64,000 nucleotides of DNA from Chromobacterium haemolyticum (GTDB lineage: Bacteria > Pseudomonadota > Gammaproteobacteria > Burkholderiales > Chromobacteriaceae), in assembly GCF_002081825.1 (NCBI RefSeq), contig NZ_MUKU01000013.1, forward strand, positions 62,001 to 126,000. Direction: 5' to 3'. Below the pieces are notes generated by a model. That model saw only the letters and a program-made list of their open reading frames with translations, was not told the DNA's origin and made no database searches. This document shows, piece after piece, positions 17,274-25,899 of this stretch. Within the stretch, counting starts at the first letter, position 1. Each line of letters starts with the position of its first letter. The translations under genes were made by a program, and so were the position numbers.

Positions 17274-17750
17274 ATGCTGACCCTGAACCAACAAGACCTG
17301 GCCGCGCTGTCGGCCAAAGCCGCCTGTGCGCCGCGCCTGCGCGCCAACCAGAATTTCCACGCTCAGCTGGAAGACCCTATCCAGCGCCTGGCCATCGCCA
17401 TGGAGCCGGACACCTACGTCCGCCCCCACCGCCACGACCACAGCTGGGAAATGTTGATCGCGCTCAGCGGCGCTTTCGAGGTGATCGTGTTCGACGAGGC
17501 CGGCGTGGTTCAAGGCCGTCATCGCCTGGGCGAAGACGGCGCGCGCGTATTCGAAATGCCGGCCAATACCTGGCATTCGGTCGTGTCGCTGCTGCCGGGC
17601 AGCGTGGTGTTTGAAGTCAAGCACGGTCCTTATCTGCCGCTGCAGGACCAAAACCTGGCCGCTTGGTCCCCGGCCGAGGGCTCCGAGCGCGTGCCGGCGA
17701 TGCTGGATTTCCTGCGCCGCGCCCAAGCGGGCCAGCGCTTCGCCGGCTAA
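17274..17750 (+). CDS. WbuC-family cupin metalloprotein
   Basis: A 158-aa protein with one cupin barrel; metal-binding histidines appear in RPHRHDHSWEMLIALSG and the second motif in NTWHSVV. FEVKHGPY is typical of the WbuC family, whose founder sits in O-antigen gene clusters but whose reaction is unknown. Here it is free of any O-antigen genes. No strong RBS before ATG 17274. Confidence 0.75.
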   Translation: MLTLNQQDLAALSAKAACAPRLRANQNFHAQLEDPIQRLAIAMEPDTYVRPHRHDHSWEMLIALSGAFEVIVFDEAGVVQGRHRLGEDGARVFEMPANTWHSVVSLLPGSVVFEVKHGPYLPLQDQNLAAWSPAEGSERVPAMLDFLRRAQAGQRFAG

Positions 17751-17845
17751 GCCGTCCCCCGGTCAAACGGCTAAGCAAATAAGCTTGCCAGCCGCCGCGC
17801 CCCTGTTTACCGTGTAGGGCATCTCTTGGGGACGGGAGGCAAACC

Positions 17846-18268
17846 ATGTTGTGGCACTGGCTGCTGGCAAGCTTGCATCTACTGGCTCTGGGCGCCGGCC
17901 TGGCCGCGTTATGGAGCCGCGCCGGCCTGCTGCGCCAGCAGCAATTCCCCAGCCAGACCCCGCAGCTATTCCGCAGCCATCGTTGGTGGCTGCTGGCGCT
18001 GGCGCTGTGGACCGTCAGCGGCCTGGGCCTGCTCTCGCTGGACACCTCCCATCTGCAACATCCTCTTTTCATTCTCAAACTGCTGACCCTGGCCCCGCTG
18101 CTGCTGCTGGAAGTCCGCGCCTCCCGCGGTCTGATGCGCTGGCAAAGCCAGCTGCGCATCCAGCGCAGCCTGGAACTGCGCGGCGCCGATTCGCTGGCGC
18201 GCAGCAGCTATTGGCAAATCTGGCTGCTGCTCGCCATCGTCGGCGAATCCGTCGCGCTGCACGGCTGA
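17846..18268 (+). CDS. DUF2214-like small membrane protein
   Basis: A 140-aa integral membrane protein with four predicted helices (residues ~5-25, 48-68, 75-92, 120-138). The second is preceded by FRSHRWWLLALALWTVSGLGLL and the third contains HPLFILKLLTLAPLLLLEV. This resembles the DUF2214 family of predicted membrane proteins; function unknown. RBS GGGAGG is well placed before the ATG. Confidence 0.65.
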   Translation: MLWHWLLASLHLLALGAGLAALWSRAGLLRQQQFPSQTPQLFRSHRWWLLALALWTVSGLGLLSLDTSHLQHPLFILKLLTLAPLLLLEVRASRGLMRWQSQLRIQRSLELRGADSLARSSYWQIWLLLAIVGESVALHG

Positions 18269-18421
18269 AACCCCGTTCACGCTGGCGAACTTTGAGCCGG
18301 CACCGGACGCCGACCGTTCCTCGGACCTCAAACTCCTTAACACCTGCAAAGGGCCTAACTCGAACTTGCGCGCGACGCGGCGTTTCCAATCTTGGTACGT
18401 CGTCCTTCCCGCAAGAAAGCC

Positions 18422-18805
18422 ATGCCCAATCTGATCGAACACTGCAAATCCCTATTGCTGCAAACCGCGCTCGGCGTCGCCCTGAGCTGCGCGGTGGTGC
18501 CGGCGCTCGCCAACCTGAACGACCCGGTCGCCACGCTGAAGGCCAAGGCGCCTCCGCCCGTCGTCGCCAACTGCCTGGACGAGCGCATGCGCAAGCTGCG
18601 CATTCCCAGCGAGTACATCGAACGCGAGCGCGGCGGAGACCGCGGCGAGACCGTGCGGCTGACCAACCCCGCCACCAATAAGGACGGGCTGGAAATTCTC
18701 ATCCGCCCGGACGGCGACGCCAGCAAACTCACGGTGAACACCCATGGCCTCAGCTACAGCAAGGCATGGCGCAAGCTGGTCAATGACTGCGCACAGCGCA
18801 GCTGA
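18422..18805 (+). CDS. Small exported hypothetical protein
   Basis: A 127-aa product with a signal peptide (LLLQTALGVALSCAVVPALA, likely cleaved before NLNDP). The mature part has two cysteines (ANCLDERM, VNDCAQ) and a middle strand-rich segment. No family recognised. The start at ATG 18422 gives a sensible signal peptide; an upstream in-frame start at 18392 would add ten basic residues. Only a weak RBS (AAGAAAG). Confidence 0.55.
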   Translation: MPNLIEHCKSLLLQTALGVALSCAVVPALANLNDPVATLKAKAPPPVVANCLDERMRKLRIPSEYIERERGGDRGETVRLTNPATNKDGLEILIRPDGDASKLTVNTHGLSYSKAWRKLVNDCAQRS

Positions 18806-18822
18806 CGCCTCTCCGGCGGGGC

Positions 18823-19021
18823 TGTGGACAGCGCCGTCCACAACCCCGCCGCTGTGGAAAGTGTGCACAAACTGTGCACAACACTGTGGATAACATAATA
18901 GACACTCCGGCAGACGCCCGGTTTGATTGCATCCGCTTGCCTTTCCACCTTGTGCACAACTTTCTAAAACCCAGCCGCGCTGTGTGTAATGTGGATGAAA
19001 CGGGGACAACCTTGTGGATAA
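18823..19021. promoter_or_regulatory. Cluster of DnaA-box-like 9-mers
   Basis: Eight TGTGnnnAn-type 9-mers lie in one orientation over 200 bp. TGTGGATAA (perfect reverse complement of the DnaA box TTATCCACA) occurs at 18885-18893 and 19013-19021. TGTGCACAA occurs at 18862-18870, 18873-18881 and 18951-18959. Weaker forms are at 18823, 18853 and 18990. No gene occupies this interval. A DnaA-titration or DnaA-controlled promoter is inferred, not shown. Confidence 0.5.
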
Positions 19022-19097
19022 GCCAAGCCGCCGCTCCCACCTGACAAAAATTCTCCAGCGGTTACACTGGACAGGAGATCTTTGTCCAGGAGCCCGC

Positions 19098-20489
19098 ATG
19101 TCCAATTACCACGCCAAGTACGAACTGCACTACGCCGCCGGCAAGGCGCTGCGCCAATCCTGCTCCCGCACCCTGCAAGCGGAAAACCGGCTCAGCGCGC
19201 CGCGAGACGTGGTGGCCATGGTGGAGCAAACCTCTCAGGGACGGGTGCAAGGCCTGATTCCGCTGCGCTACAGCCGCATGCAGGTATCGCCGTTTACCTT
19301 TTTCCGCGGCTTCGCCATGATTCAGGCCGCCGATCTGGCCTCCAATCCCAGCAGCGGCCTGAACTTGCAGATCTGCGGCGATGCCCACCTGATGAATTAC
19401 GGCTTCTTCGCCTCGCCGGAACGGCAGCTGATCTTCGACATCAACGATTTCGACGAAACCCATCACGGCCCGTGGGAATGGGATTTGAAACGGCTGGCGG
19501 TCAGCCTGGTGCTGGCCGCGCGCGGCCAGGGCTTCAGCGAAAGCCAGGCGCGGGACATGGTAAGCCGCGCCAGCGAGGTCTACCGCCGCCGCGTCAACGA
19601 GTACGCCCGCATGGGCCAATTGGAGCTGTGGTACACCAAGGTGGGCTTCGAGCAATTACTGGAGCGCGCGCCCACCGACGCCATCCGCCAGCAAATGCTC
19701 AAGCTGTCCGACAAGGCCAGACACCAGACCCAGGAAAAGCTGCTGCCCAAGATGACGGAACTGGAGGACGGCACGCTGCGGCTGCGCGACAATCCGCCGG
19801 TGATCTTCCACCTTCATGACAAAAACACCCTACTGGACAACGACGACAGCTGGCTGTCCGCCGACGACGCCGAAGCTTTGGTCAAGCCGATGCTGGACAA
19901 CTACATCGTCACCCTGAAGGAAGACCGCCGCCAGTTGCTGGAGCGCTTCCGGCTGGTGGATTGCGCGTTCAAGGTAGTGGGCGTGGGCAGCGTGGGCACC
20001 CGCTGTCTGGTGATGCTGTTGCAGGACAATTTCGACCAACCGCTGTTCCTGCAATTGAAGGAGGCACGCTCTTCGGTGCTGGAGCCCTACACCCAGGCCT
20101 GCGTGCACGGCCACCAGGGCAAGCGAGTCGTGTTCGGCCAGCGCCTGATGCAGGCCGCCAGCGACCTGTTTCTGGGTTGGACCACCGGCCCCGCCGGCCG
20201 CCACTTCTACGTGCGCCAGCTGCGCGACATGAAGGCCGCGCCGTCGCTGGAAGCCTTCGCCACGCCGGAGGCGCTCACCGCCTACGGCCAGGCCTGCGCC
20301 TGGGCATTGGCGCGGGCGCATTCCAAATCCGGCGGCCAAGCCGCCCAACTGGCGGGCTATGTGGGTGACAGCGACAAGCTGGATCAGGCCATCGCCGACT
20401 ACGCGCTGGCCTACGCTGACCAAGTTGAGGCCGATTACCAGGTGTTCAAGGCCGCCATCGCCAGCGGCCGCCTGCAAGTCCACGACTAA
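19098..20489 (+). CDS. DUF2252 domain protein (kinase-like motifs)
   Basis: A 463-aa cytosolic protein of the DUF2252 family. ICGDAHLMNYGFF (H97, N100) followed by IFDINDFDETHHGPWEWDLKRL (D117, D119) resembles the catalytic loop and metal-binding DFD of aminoglycoside-phosphotransferase/protein-kinase folds. Family function is unknown, so phosphotransfer is inference. Start ATG 19098 follows CAGGAG at a good distance; the frame extends 28 codons upstream into the DnaA-box cluster and I reject that part. A 9-bp GC hairpin (20503-20523) follows the gene. Confidence 0.8.
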   Translation: MSNYHAKYELHYAAGKALRQSCSRTLQAENRLSAPRDVVAMVEQTSQGRVQGLIPLRYSRMQVSPFTFFRGFAMIQAADLASNPSSGLNLQICGDAHLMNYGFFASPERQLIFDINDFDETHHGPWEWDLKRLAVSLVLAARGQGFSESQARDMVSRASEVYRRRVNEYARMGQLELWYTKVGFEQLLERAPTDAIRQQMLKLSDKARHQTQEKLLPKMTELEDGTLRLRDNPPVIFHLHDKNTLLDNDDSWLSADDAEALVKPMLDNYIVTLKEDRRQLLERFRLVDCAFKVVGVGSVGTRCLVMLLQDNFDQPLFLQLKEARSSVLEPYTQACVHGHQGKRVVFGQRLMQAASDLFLGWTTGPAGRHFYVRQLRDMKAAPSLEAFATPEALTAYGQACAWALARAHSKSGGQAAQLAGYVGDSDKLDQAIADYALAYADQVEADYQVFKAAIASGRLQVHD

Positions 20490-20502
20490 AAAGCCCGCAA
20501 CG

Positions 20503-20523
20503 GCGCCGCCGCCGGCGGCGCCA
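20503..20523. terminator. GC hairpin after DUF2252 gene
   Basis: GGCGCCGCC-GCC-GGCGGCGCC is a perfect 9-bp stem with a 3-nt loop 14 bp after the stop codon. No T-run follows, so termination strength is uncertain. Confidence 0.45.
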
Positions 20524-20572
20524 ATCCTACAGTATTAATACCAAATCCTTGATCTTGCAGCTTGTAATGTCA

Positions 20573-20598
20573 TAAAACCATACTAGAACAGGCGATAA
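20573..20598 (+). promoter_or_regulatory. Candidate sigma-28 (FliA) promoter for the chemoreceptor
   Basis: TAAA (20573-20576), 14 bp, then GGCGATAA (20591-20598) approximates the flagellar sigma consensus TAAA-N15-GCCGATAA, with 7 of 8 bases in the -10. It lies 80 bp before the start of the methyl-accepting chemotaxis gene, which is the kind of gene FliA usually controls. Confidence 0.5.
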
Positions 20599-20677
20599 TC
20601 CCGGCCCTGCTCTTGCCTCCTGCAGAGGCAGGACCGACAGCCCAAAATCAGACATCCACCTTCGAAAAGCGAACATC

Positions 20678-22285
20678 ATGCGGGTCAATACCAGACTGTT
20701 CATCATCATGGCGGCCAGCCTGCTGGCTCTGCTCAGCATCGCGGCCGTGGCGCTGCTCTCCACCCGCGCCACGCTGGGCCAGGAAAAGCGCGAACAAATC
20801 ACCCACCTGCTGCGCATGGCGGAAGGCACCATGAGCCACTTCCAGAAACTGGAAGAAAAAGGCCTGCCGCGCGCCGACGCCCAAAAACAAGCCATCGCCG
20901 CGCTCAACGCGCTCAAGGTGGACGACATTTACTTCTTCGGCCGCAATCCGCAAAACGTGGTGATGTTCCACCCCAATAAGGACCGGGTGGGCAAAGTGGA
21001 CATGGGCAGCACGCTGCCGGACGGCCGCACCACAGTGGCGGTCTATGAAGAGGCGTTGCAGAAGGACCACTACGGCCTGGTGACCATTCAGACCTCGCGC
21101 AAGGGCAGCAAGGAAGAGTTTCCCAAACTCAACGGCGTAGTGCGCTTCGAACCTTGGGGCTGGATGGTGGGCACCGGCATTTTCATCGACGACATCGACC
21201 AGCTGTTCTGGAGCCAGGCGCGCACGCTGCTCATCATCGCCGCCATCGGCATGATCACGCTGGCCGGGCTGATCCTGCTGGTGTCGCGCAGCATCATGCA
21301 ATCTCTGGGCGGCGACCCCAACTACGCCGCGCAGGTGGTCAAGGCCATCGCCGACGGCGACCTGGGCACCGACATCGCGGTGCAGGGCCCGCCGCACAGC
21401 CTGCTGGCGGCCATGCGCGAAATGCAGCTGAAACTGCGCCAGATGATAGAAGAGATCCGCCTGGCGGCCACCAATATCAACCAGGCCAGCCGCCAGCTGT
21501 CCAGCGATATGGACAAGGTGCACGAAGTGTCCGGCGTGGCCAGCTCCTCCACCAGTTCCGCCGCCGCCGCCATTGAGCAGTTGTCGGTCAGCATCGACCA
21601 CGTTACCGCCAGCGCTCGCGACACCGAATCCGGCTCGCGCGGCACCGTGGAGCTAGCGCGCCAAGGCGAAGCGCTGGCCGCCCAGGCCGCCGACGGCATC
21701 CGCAATATCGCCGGCCAGGTACATGCGGCCAGCGATATGGTGGGCAAACTGGCCGAGCGCACTCGCAACATCAGCGGCATCGCCGAGACCATACGCGATA
21801 TCGCCAACCAGACCAATCTGCTGGCGCTGAACGCCGCCATCGAAGCCGCCCGCGCCGGCGAAACCGGCCGCGGCTTTGCCGTGGTGGCCGACGAAGTGCG
21901 CAAGCTGGCCGAACGCACCGCCACCGCCACCGATGAAATCTCCACCATCGTGCAAGCGGTGGTGAGCGAAACCGGCAGCGTGTCCAATCAGATGGACGAC
22001 ATCCGTCCGGCGGTGGAGGGCGGCGTTGAACAGGTGCAGCAGGCGGCCCAGACTCTGGACGCGATCAGCAAGCAAGCCAGCCAGGCGCTGGAGAACGTGC
22101 ACAATGTCGTGGTGGCGATGGGCGAGCAAAGCCAGGCCGGCACCAATATCGCCGGCAATGTCGAGCAGGTGGCCGGCGTGGTGGAGGAAACCCAGAACTC
22201 GGTCAGCAACGCCGTGCAGGCGGTGCGCGCCATCGATCAGCAGGCGGATACCCTGCAGCAGACCGTGGGCCGCTTCCGCCTCTAA
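20678..22285 (+). CDS. Methyl-accepting chemotaxis protein
   Basis: A 535-aa transmembrane chemoreceptor. TM1 is at residues ~8-28, then a ~150-residue periplasmic single-Cache-like domain ([25 protein letters not shown]... [17 protein letters not shown]). TM2 is at ~183-205, then HAMP, then the methylation helices and the conserved signalling tip [24 protein letters not shown] at ~370-395. No C-terminal CheR-docking pentapeptide (NWETF-like) is present. The Cache type suggests a small organic acid ligand, by inference. A sigma-28-like promoter precedes it. Confidence 0.93.
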   Translation: MRVNTRLFIIMAASLLALLSIAAVALLSTRATLGQEKREQITHLLRMAEGTMSHFQKLEEKGLPRADAQKQAIAALNALKVDDIYFFGRNPQNVVMFHPNKDRVGKVDMGSTLPDGRTTVAVYEEALQKDHYGLVTIQTSRKGSKEEFPKLNGVVRFEPWGWMVGTGIFIDDIDQLFWSQARTLLIIAAIGMITLAGLILLVSRSIMQSLGGDPNYAAQVVKAIADGDLGTDIAVQGPPHSLLAAMREMQLKLRQMIEEIRLAATNINQASRQLSSDMDKVHEVSGVASSSTSSAAAAIEQLSVSIDHVTASARDTESGSRGTVELARQGEALAAQAADGIRNIAGQVHAASDMVGKLAERTRNISGIAETIRDIANQTNLLALNAAIEAARAGETGRGFAVVADEVRKLAERTATATDEISTIVQAVVSETGSVSNQMDDIRPAVEGGVEQVQQAAQTLDAISKQASQALENVHNVVVAMGEQSQAGTNIAGNVEQVAGVVEETQNSVSNAVQAVRAIDQQADTLQQTVGRFRL

Positions 22286-22367
22286 AAGCCTGTTTGCGAT
22301 CCGCTGCGCGTCGGCGAGATCGATGGAAAAGGGCGTTGGAAACACGTTCGGAGCCTTCTCCTCCCCC

Positions 22368-22392
22368 AAGCCCCGGTTCGCCGGGGCTTTTT
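22368..22392 (+). terminator. Terminator after the chemoreceptor
   Basis: AAGCCCCGG (22368-22376), UUCG tetraloop, CCGGGGCTT (22381-22389), then a T-run. A textbook intrinsic terminator, separating the chemoreceptor from the glutamine synthetase gene. Confidence 0.88.
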
Positions 22393-22536
22393 GCCGCCTT
22401 CATTCCGAGCTTGCCCTCCCGACCCTGCCTGATGGCATAATGGCCGCAGAGCAAACGCTCCAAAAATAAAACAACGCCACGGACAGACAGACCCAAACAT
22501 GCAAACAATAACGCGCAAGCGCATCGGGAGAGACTC

Positions 22537-23886
22537 ATGTCCCAGGCCACCATCCCGGCGGACTTGGCCGAATGGCTGATTCAACAGAATGTTCGTGACG
22601 TAGAACTGGCTTTCGCCGACGTGCACGGTTTTGCCCGCGGCAAAACCCTGCCGGCCAAAGCCTTCATCAAGGGGCAACCGCTGCGCATTGCGCGGGCGGT
22701 GCCCATTCAAAGCTGCATAGGGGAGTTTCCGGACTACCGCTTCTACGGCGAGCACGATCCCGACGTCACCCTGGCGCCGGACTTCGCCACTCTGCGTCAG
22801 GTGCCATGGGCCCAGACCCCGCGCGCCAGCGTGATCTGCGACTGCGTCGATCACGACGGCAGCCTGACGCCGCTGGCGCCGCGCTCGGCGCTGAAAGCGG
22901 TGCTGGCGCGTTACGCGGCGCTAGGCTGGACGCCGGTGGTGGCGCCGGAACTGGAGTTCTACATCTTCTCCGCCCACGGCGACCCGCAACAGCCGTTTCA
23001 ACCTCCGACGCTGCGCAGCGGCCGCCGCGAAGCCGGTTTCGACTCCTTCAGCTTCTCCTCGCTCAACGACCTGGAAGCGTATTTCGACGATCTGTACCGC
23101 GCCTGCGAAATGCTGGGCATCGCCACCGACACCTTCGTCCACGAGATGGGCCCCAGCCAGTTTGAAATCAATCTCAAACACGGCGACGCGCTGGCGCTGG
23201 CCGACCAAACCTTCCTGTTCAAGACCGCGCTTAAGGAGATAGGCAACCGCCACGGTCTCAGCGTGGTGTGCATGGCCAAGCCGCTGCCGGGCCAGCCTGG
23301 CAGTTCCATGCACCTGCACCAAAGCGTGGTGGACCAGCGCGGCGACAATGTGTTCAGCCGCGCCGACGGCGAGGCCTCGGACACTTTCCACGGCTTCATC
23401 GCCGGACTGCAGCGTTATCTGCCGGAACTGATGCCCTTGTTCTGCCCCAGTCCCAACTCCTATCGCCGCTTCGTCAAGGGCATGGCCGCGCCGGTCAACC
23501 TGAGCTGGGGCCTGGACAACCGCTCGGTGGGGCTGCGGGTGCCGGTGTCCGGCCCCGAAGGCCGCCGCGTGGAAAACCGGCTGCCCGGCTGCGACGCCAA
23601 CCCCTATTTGTCGCTGGCGGCCAGCCTGGGCGCCGGCCTGCTGGGCATTGAAGGCCGCTTGCAGCCCAGCGAGCCCGCCACCGGCAATGTGTTCAAGAGC
23701 GAGCGCGCCAGCCTGCCCAACACCCTGGACGCGGCCTGCGAGGCCATGGCCGGCGGCGACGCCGCCAAGCGGCTGTTCGGCGCGGAGTTCAGCGCCGCCT
23801 ACCTGGCGGTGAAGGAGGTGGAGTTGAGCCACTACCATAGCCAGATTACGCCGTGGGAGCGTCAATACCTGGGCCTGCTGGCCTGA
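22537..23886 (+). CDS. Glutamine synthetase family protein (gamma-glutamylputrescine synthetase-like)
   Basis: A 449-aa GS-fold enzyme with the N-terminal beta-grasp (VRDVELAFADVHGFARGKTL), the ATP/metal motifs PELEFYIF and GPSQFEINLKHGDAL, and PGQPGSSMHLHQS. The C-terminal half carries NLSWGLDNRSVGLRVP and ENRLPGCDANPYL. The last motif and the short length resemble PuuA-type gamma-glutamylpolyamine synthetases more than GlnA, and the GlnA adenylylation tyrosine region is absent. No other putrescine-utilisation gene is adjacent, so substrate remains open. RBS GGGAGAG. Confidence 0.85.
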   Translation: MSQATIPADLAEWLIQQNVRDVELAFADVHGFARGKTLPAKAFIKGQPLRIARAVPIQSCIGEFPDYRFYGEHDPDVTLAPDFATLRQVPWAQTPRASVICDCVDHDGSLTPLAPRSALKAVLARYAALGWTPVVAPELEFYIFSAHGDPQQPFQPPTLRSGRREAGFDSFSFSSLNDLEAYFDDLYRACEMLGIATDTFVHEMGPSQFEINLKHGDALALADQTFLFKTALKEIGNRHGLSVVCMAKPLPGQPGSSMHLHQSVVDQRGDNVFSRADGEASDTFHGFIAGLQRYLPELMPLFCPSPNSYRRFVKGMAAPVNLSWGLDNRSVGLRVPVSGPEGRRVENRLPGCDANPYLSLAASLGAGLLGIEGRLQPSEPATGNVFKSERASLPNTLDAACEAMAGGDAAKRLFGAEFSAAYLAVKEVELSHYHSQITPWERQYLGLLA

Positions 23887-23907
23887 GAACTCGTGGAGCA
23901 ATGCAAA

Positions 23908-23934
23908 CAGGCCCGTTTATGCGGGCCTGTTTTT
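23908..23934 (+). terminator. Terminator after the glutamine synthetase-like gene
   Basis: CAGGCCCG (23908-23915) pairs with CGGGCCTG (23922-23929) over a 6-nt loop, followed by TTTTT. It lies between this gene and a converging small gene. Confidence 0.88.
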
Positions 23935-23954
23935 ATTCTCTCGTGCTGAAAACC

Positions 23955-24275
23955 TCAGCTGCGGCTCAATAACAGCCGCCTCGCCAGCAGTTCGATCGCC
24001 TCATCCCGGCTGACCGGCACGTTGCCGCGATATTGCTCGGCCACAATCCACTTTTCCACCGCGGTGCGATCGCCGCGCGCAGCCTTGAGCAGTACGCCGA
24101 AAGCCATCCCCGTGGAATGCTCCGGCGGCTCCACCGCGCGGATCTGAGTATTCAAGGCGTACACCTTGTCCTCGGTCCGCGTCCTTTTGACCAGACGCGG
24201 CGCGCGGCGCGAGTGCAAAATCCACCCCAGCAAAGCCAGCAAGCACGCGCCGATGATCAATAGAAAAACAAGCAT
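23955..24275 (-). CDS. Small membrane-anchored hypothetical protein
   Basis: A 106-aa protein with one N-terminal transmembrane helix (MLVFLLIIGACLLALLGWIL) and a cytosolic basic/amphipathic tail (HSTGMAFGVLLKAARGDRTAVEKWIVAEQYRGNVPVSRDEAIELLARRLL). The tail looks helical and may bind a partner. I do not recognise the family. AAAGG lies upstream of the ATG. Confidence 0.6.
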   Translation of the reverse strand: MLVFLLIIGACLLALLGWILHSRRAPRLVKRTRTEDKVYALNTQIRAVEPPEHSTGMAFGVLLKAARGDRTAVEKWIVAEQYRGNVPVSRDEAIELLARRLLLSRS

Positions 24276-24443
24276 TTCAAATCAAACCTTTAACTGAATA
24301 TTGAATTGTAAAACACCGACCGGCCCCTTCGTCAATGCTTTGCGCCAGGTCAAGCCCGGCCTATGCCGACTTGGCCTGAGCAGCCCGCCGCGATATGCTG
24401 TCACGATAGCCCTCCGTCTCACCAGCCATAAAGGACATCGAAC

Positions 24444-24920
24444 ATGTACCAACACATCATCGCCGCGCTGGACGGCAGCAGCAATTCGGACAAGGCGCTG
24501 CTGGAGGCCGTTCGCATCGCCAAGTTCTGCAAAGCCAGCCTGACGTTGTTCCACATCGCCAGCCTGCGCGACCTCGCGGTGGAAGGCGTCGGCCTGCTCG
24601 GCACCCACGAACTGCACGATCAAGCCTTCCGCGACGGCAACCGCGTGCTGGAACAAGCGCGCAAGCAGGCAGTGGAAGCCGGCGTGGAACAAGTGCAGAT
24701 CCACATGGCGGAAAGCTGGGACGGCGGCGCCGACATGGCGGAACTGCTGGTGCGCTACGCGGACAGCCACAACGCCAATCTGGTCGTGCTCGGCACTCAT
24801 GGCCGCAGCGGCATCGCCCACCTGTTGCTGGGCAGCTTCGCCCAAAACCTGCTGCGCCGGGCCAATTGCCCGGTCATGGTGCTGCGCAGCGAACAAAGCG
24901 AGTTTGGCCAAGCGGAATAA
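24444..24920 (+). CDS. Universal stress protein (UspA family)
   Basis: A 158-aa single-domain Usp. The N-terminus MYQHIIAALDGSSNSDKALLEAV and the C-terminal ATP-binding signature G-T-H-G-R-S-G followed nine residues later by G-S (LLLGSFAQNLLRRANCPVMVLR) are both present, so an ATP-binding Usp is likely. RBS AAAGGA. Single gene between two minus-strand genes. Confidence 0.93.
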   Translation: MYQHIIAALDGSSNSDKALLEAVRIAKFCKASLTLFHIASLRDLAVEGVGLLGTHELHDQAFRDGNRVLEQARKQAVEAGVEQVQIHMAESWDGGADMAELLVRYADSHNANLVVLGTHGRSGIAHLLLGSFAQNLLRRANCPVMVLRSEQSEFGQAE

Positions 24921-24980
24921 TAACCGCGACACGCGGCCGTGGCGATGCCAAAACCATAAAAAGGCTTTGCCTCGCGCCGC

Positions 24981-25727
24981 TCAGCGTTTGCGCGCGTAAA
25001 TGAAGAACTCGCGGTTGCCATCGCCGCCGGTGATCGGGCTGTCAAACCACTTCAACAGTTCGAAACCCTGCTCCCGCACGGCTTCGCTGATCTTTTCCCG
25101 CACCCGCGGGTACAGGCTCTCGTCGCGTACGATGCCCCCCCTGGCCAAACCTTCGCGTCCCACCTCGAACTGCGGCTTCACCAGGCTGAGCAGATGGCCG
25201 CCGGGACGGATCAAGGGCAGCGCCGACGGCAGCACCAGGCTCAGAGAGATAAAGGACACGTCGCACACCATCAGGTCGAAGGGCCGCCCGTCATTGGCCT
25301 CCAACAAGGCGGCATGGTCCAGCGCCCTGGCGTTTACTCCCTCGAAATAGCGCACCCGCGGGTCCGTTCGCAGCCGCGAATGCAATTGATCGTGGCCCAC
25401 GTCCACGCCCACCACCCTCCGCGCGCCTTGTTGCAGCAGGCAATCGCTGAAACCGCCGGTGGACTGGCCCACGTCCAAAGCCAGCGCGCCGCGCGGGTCC
25501 AGGCCGGACGACTCCAGCGCGCCCAGCATTTTCAGGCCGCCGCGCGACACGAAACGATCGGACGGGTCAGCGGCGATATCGAAACGGCTGCCCGGCGCGC
25601 ATTTCTGGCTGGGCTTGCTCACTAGCGCGCCGTCGCAACTGACCCGCCCGGCGGCGATCAAGTTTTGCGCCGCCGTGCGCGAAGCCGCCAAGCCCAGTTC
25701 CACCAGCAACACGTCCACTCGCGTCAT
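24981..25727 (-). CDS. tlyA: TlyA-family rRNA 2'-O-methyltransferase / putative haemolysin
   Basis: A 248-aa protein with an N-terminal S4 RNA-binding domain (MTRVDVLLVELGLAASRTAAQNLIAAGRVSCDG) and an FtsJ-like methyltransferase core (ALDVGQSTGGFSDCLLQQGARRVVGVDVGH, DLMVCDVSFISL, LVKPQFE). TlyA 2'-O-methylates cytidines in rRNA in mycobacteria and others; the haemolysin name is historical. Start ATG 25727 has GGGAGA upstream; the frame opens 20 codons earlier without an RBS. Confidence 0.9.
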   Translation of the reverse strand: MTRVDVLLVELGLAASRTAAQNLIAAGRVSCDGALVSKPSQKCAPGSRFDIAADPSDRFVSRGGLKMLGALESSGLDPRGALALDVGQSTGGFSDCLLQQGARRVVGVDVGHDQLHSRLRTDPRVRYFEGVNARALDHAALLEANDGRPFDLMVCDVSFISLSLVLPSALPLIRPGGHLLSLVKPQFEVGREGLARGGIVRDESLYPRVREKISEAVREQGFELLKWFDSPITGGDGNREFFIYARKR

Positions 25728-25899
25728 CACGCTCTCCCAACCATCGACAAAACCGCACAGGGTGGCAAGCACGCCGGCCGCTGTCAAGCCAAGACCATGA
25801 TCTCACCGTGCGGAGGCCCCTCCAACCGCGCTAGAATCGCTACATGCCAATCCGGCCCGCCGCCGCCCCCGGCGTCGGCAGCCTCAAGCGGAGACATGG

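Noticed and set aside
18823-19021. Chromosomal replication origin
   Set aside because: DnaA-like boxes are present, but there is no AT-rich unwinding region of note and no dnaA, dnaN, rpmH or parAB nearby in the window; kept only as a DnaA-box cluster.
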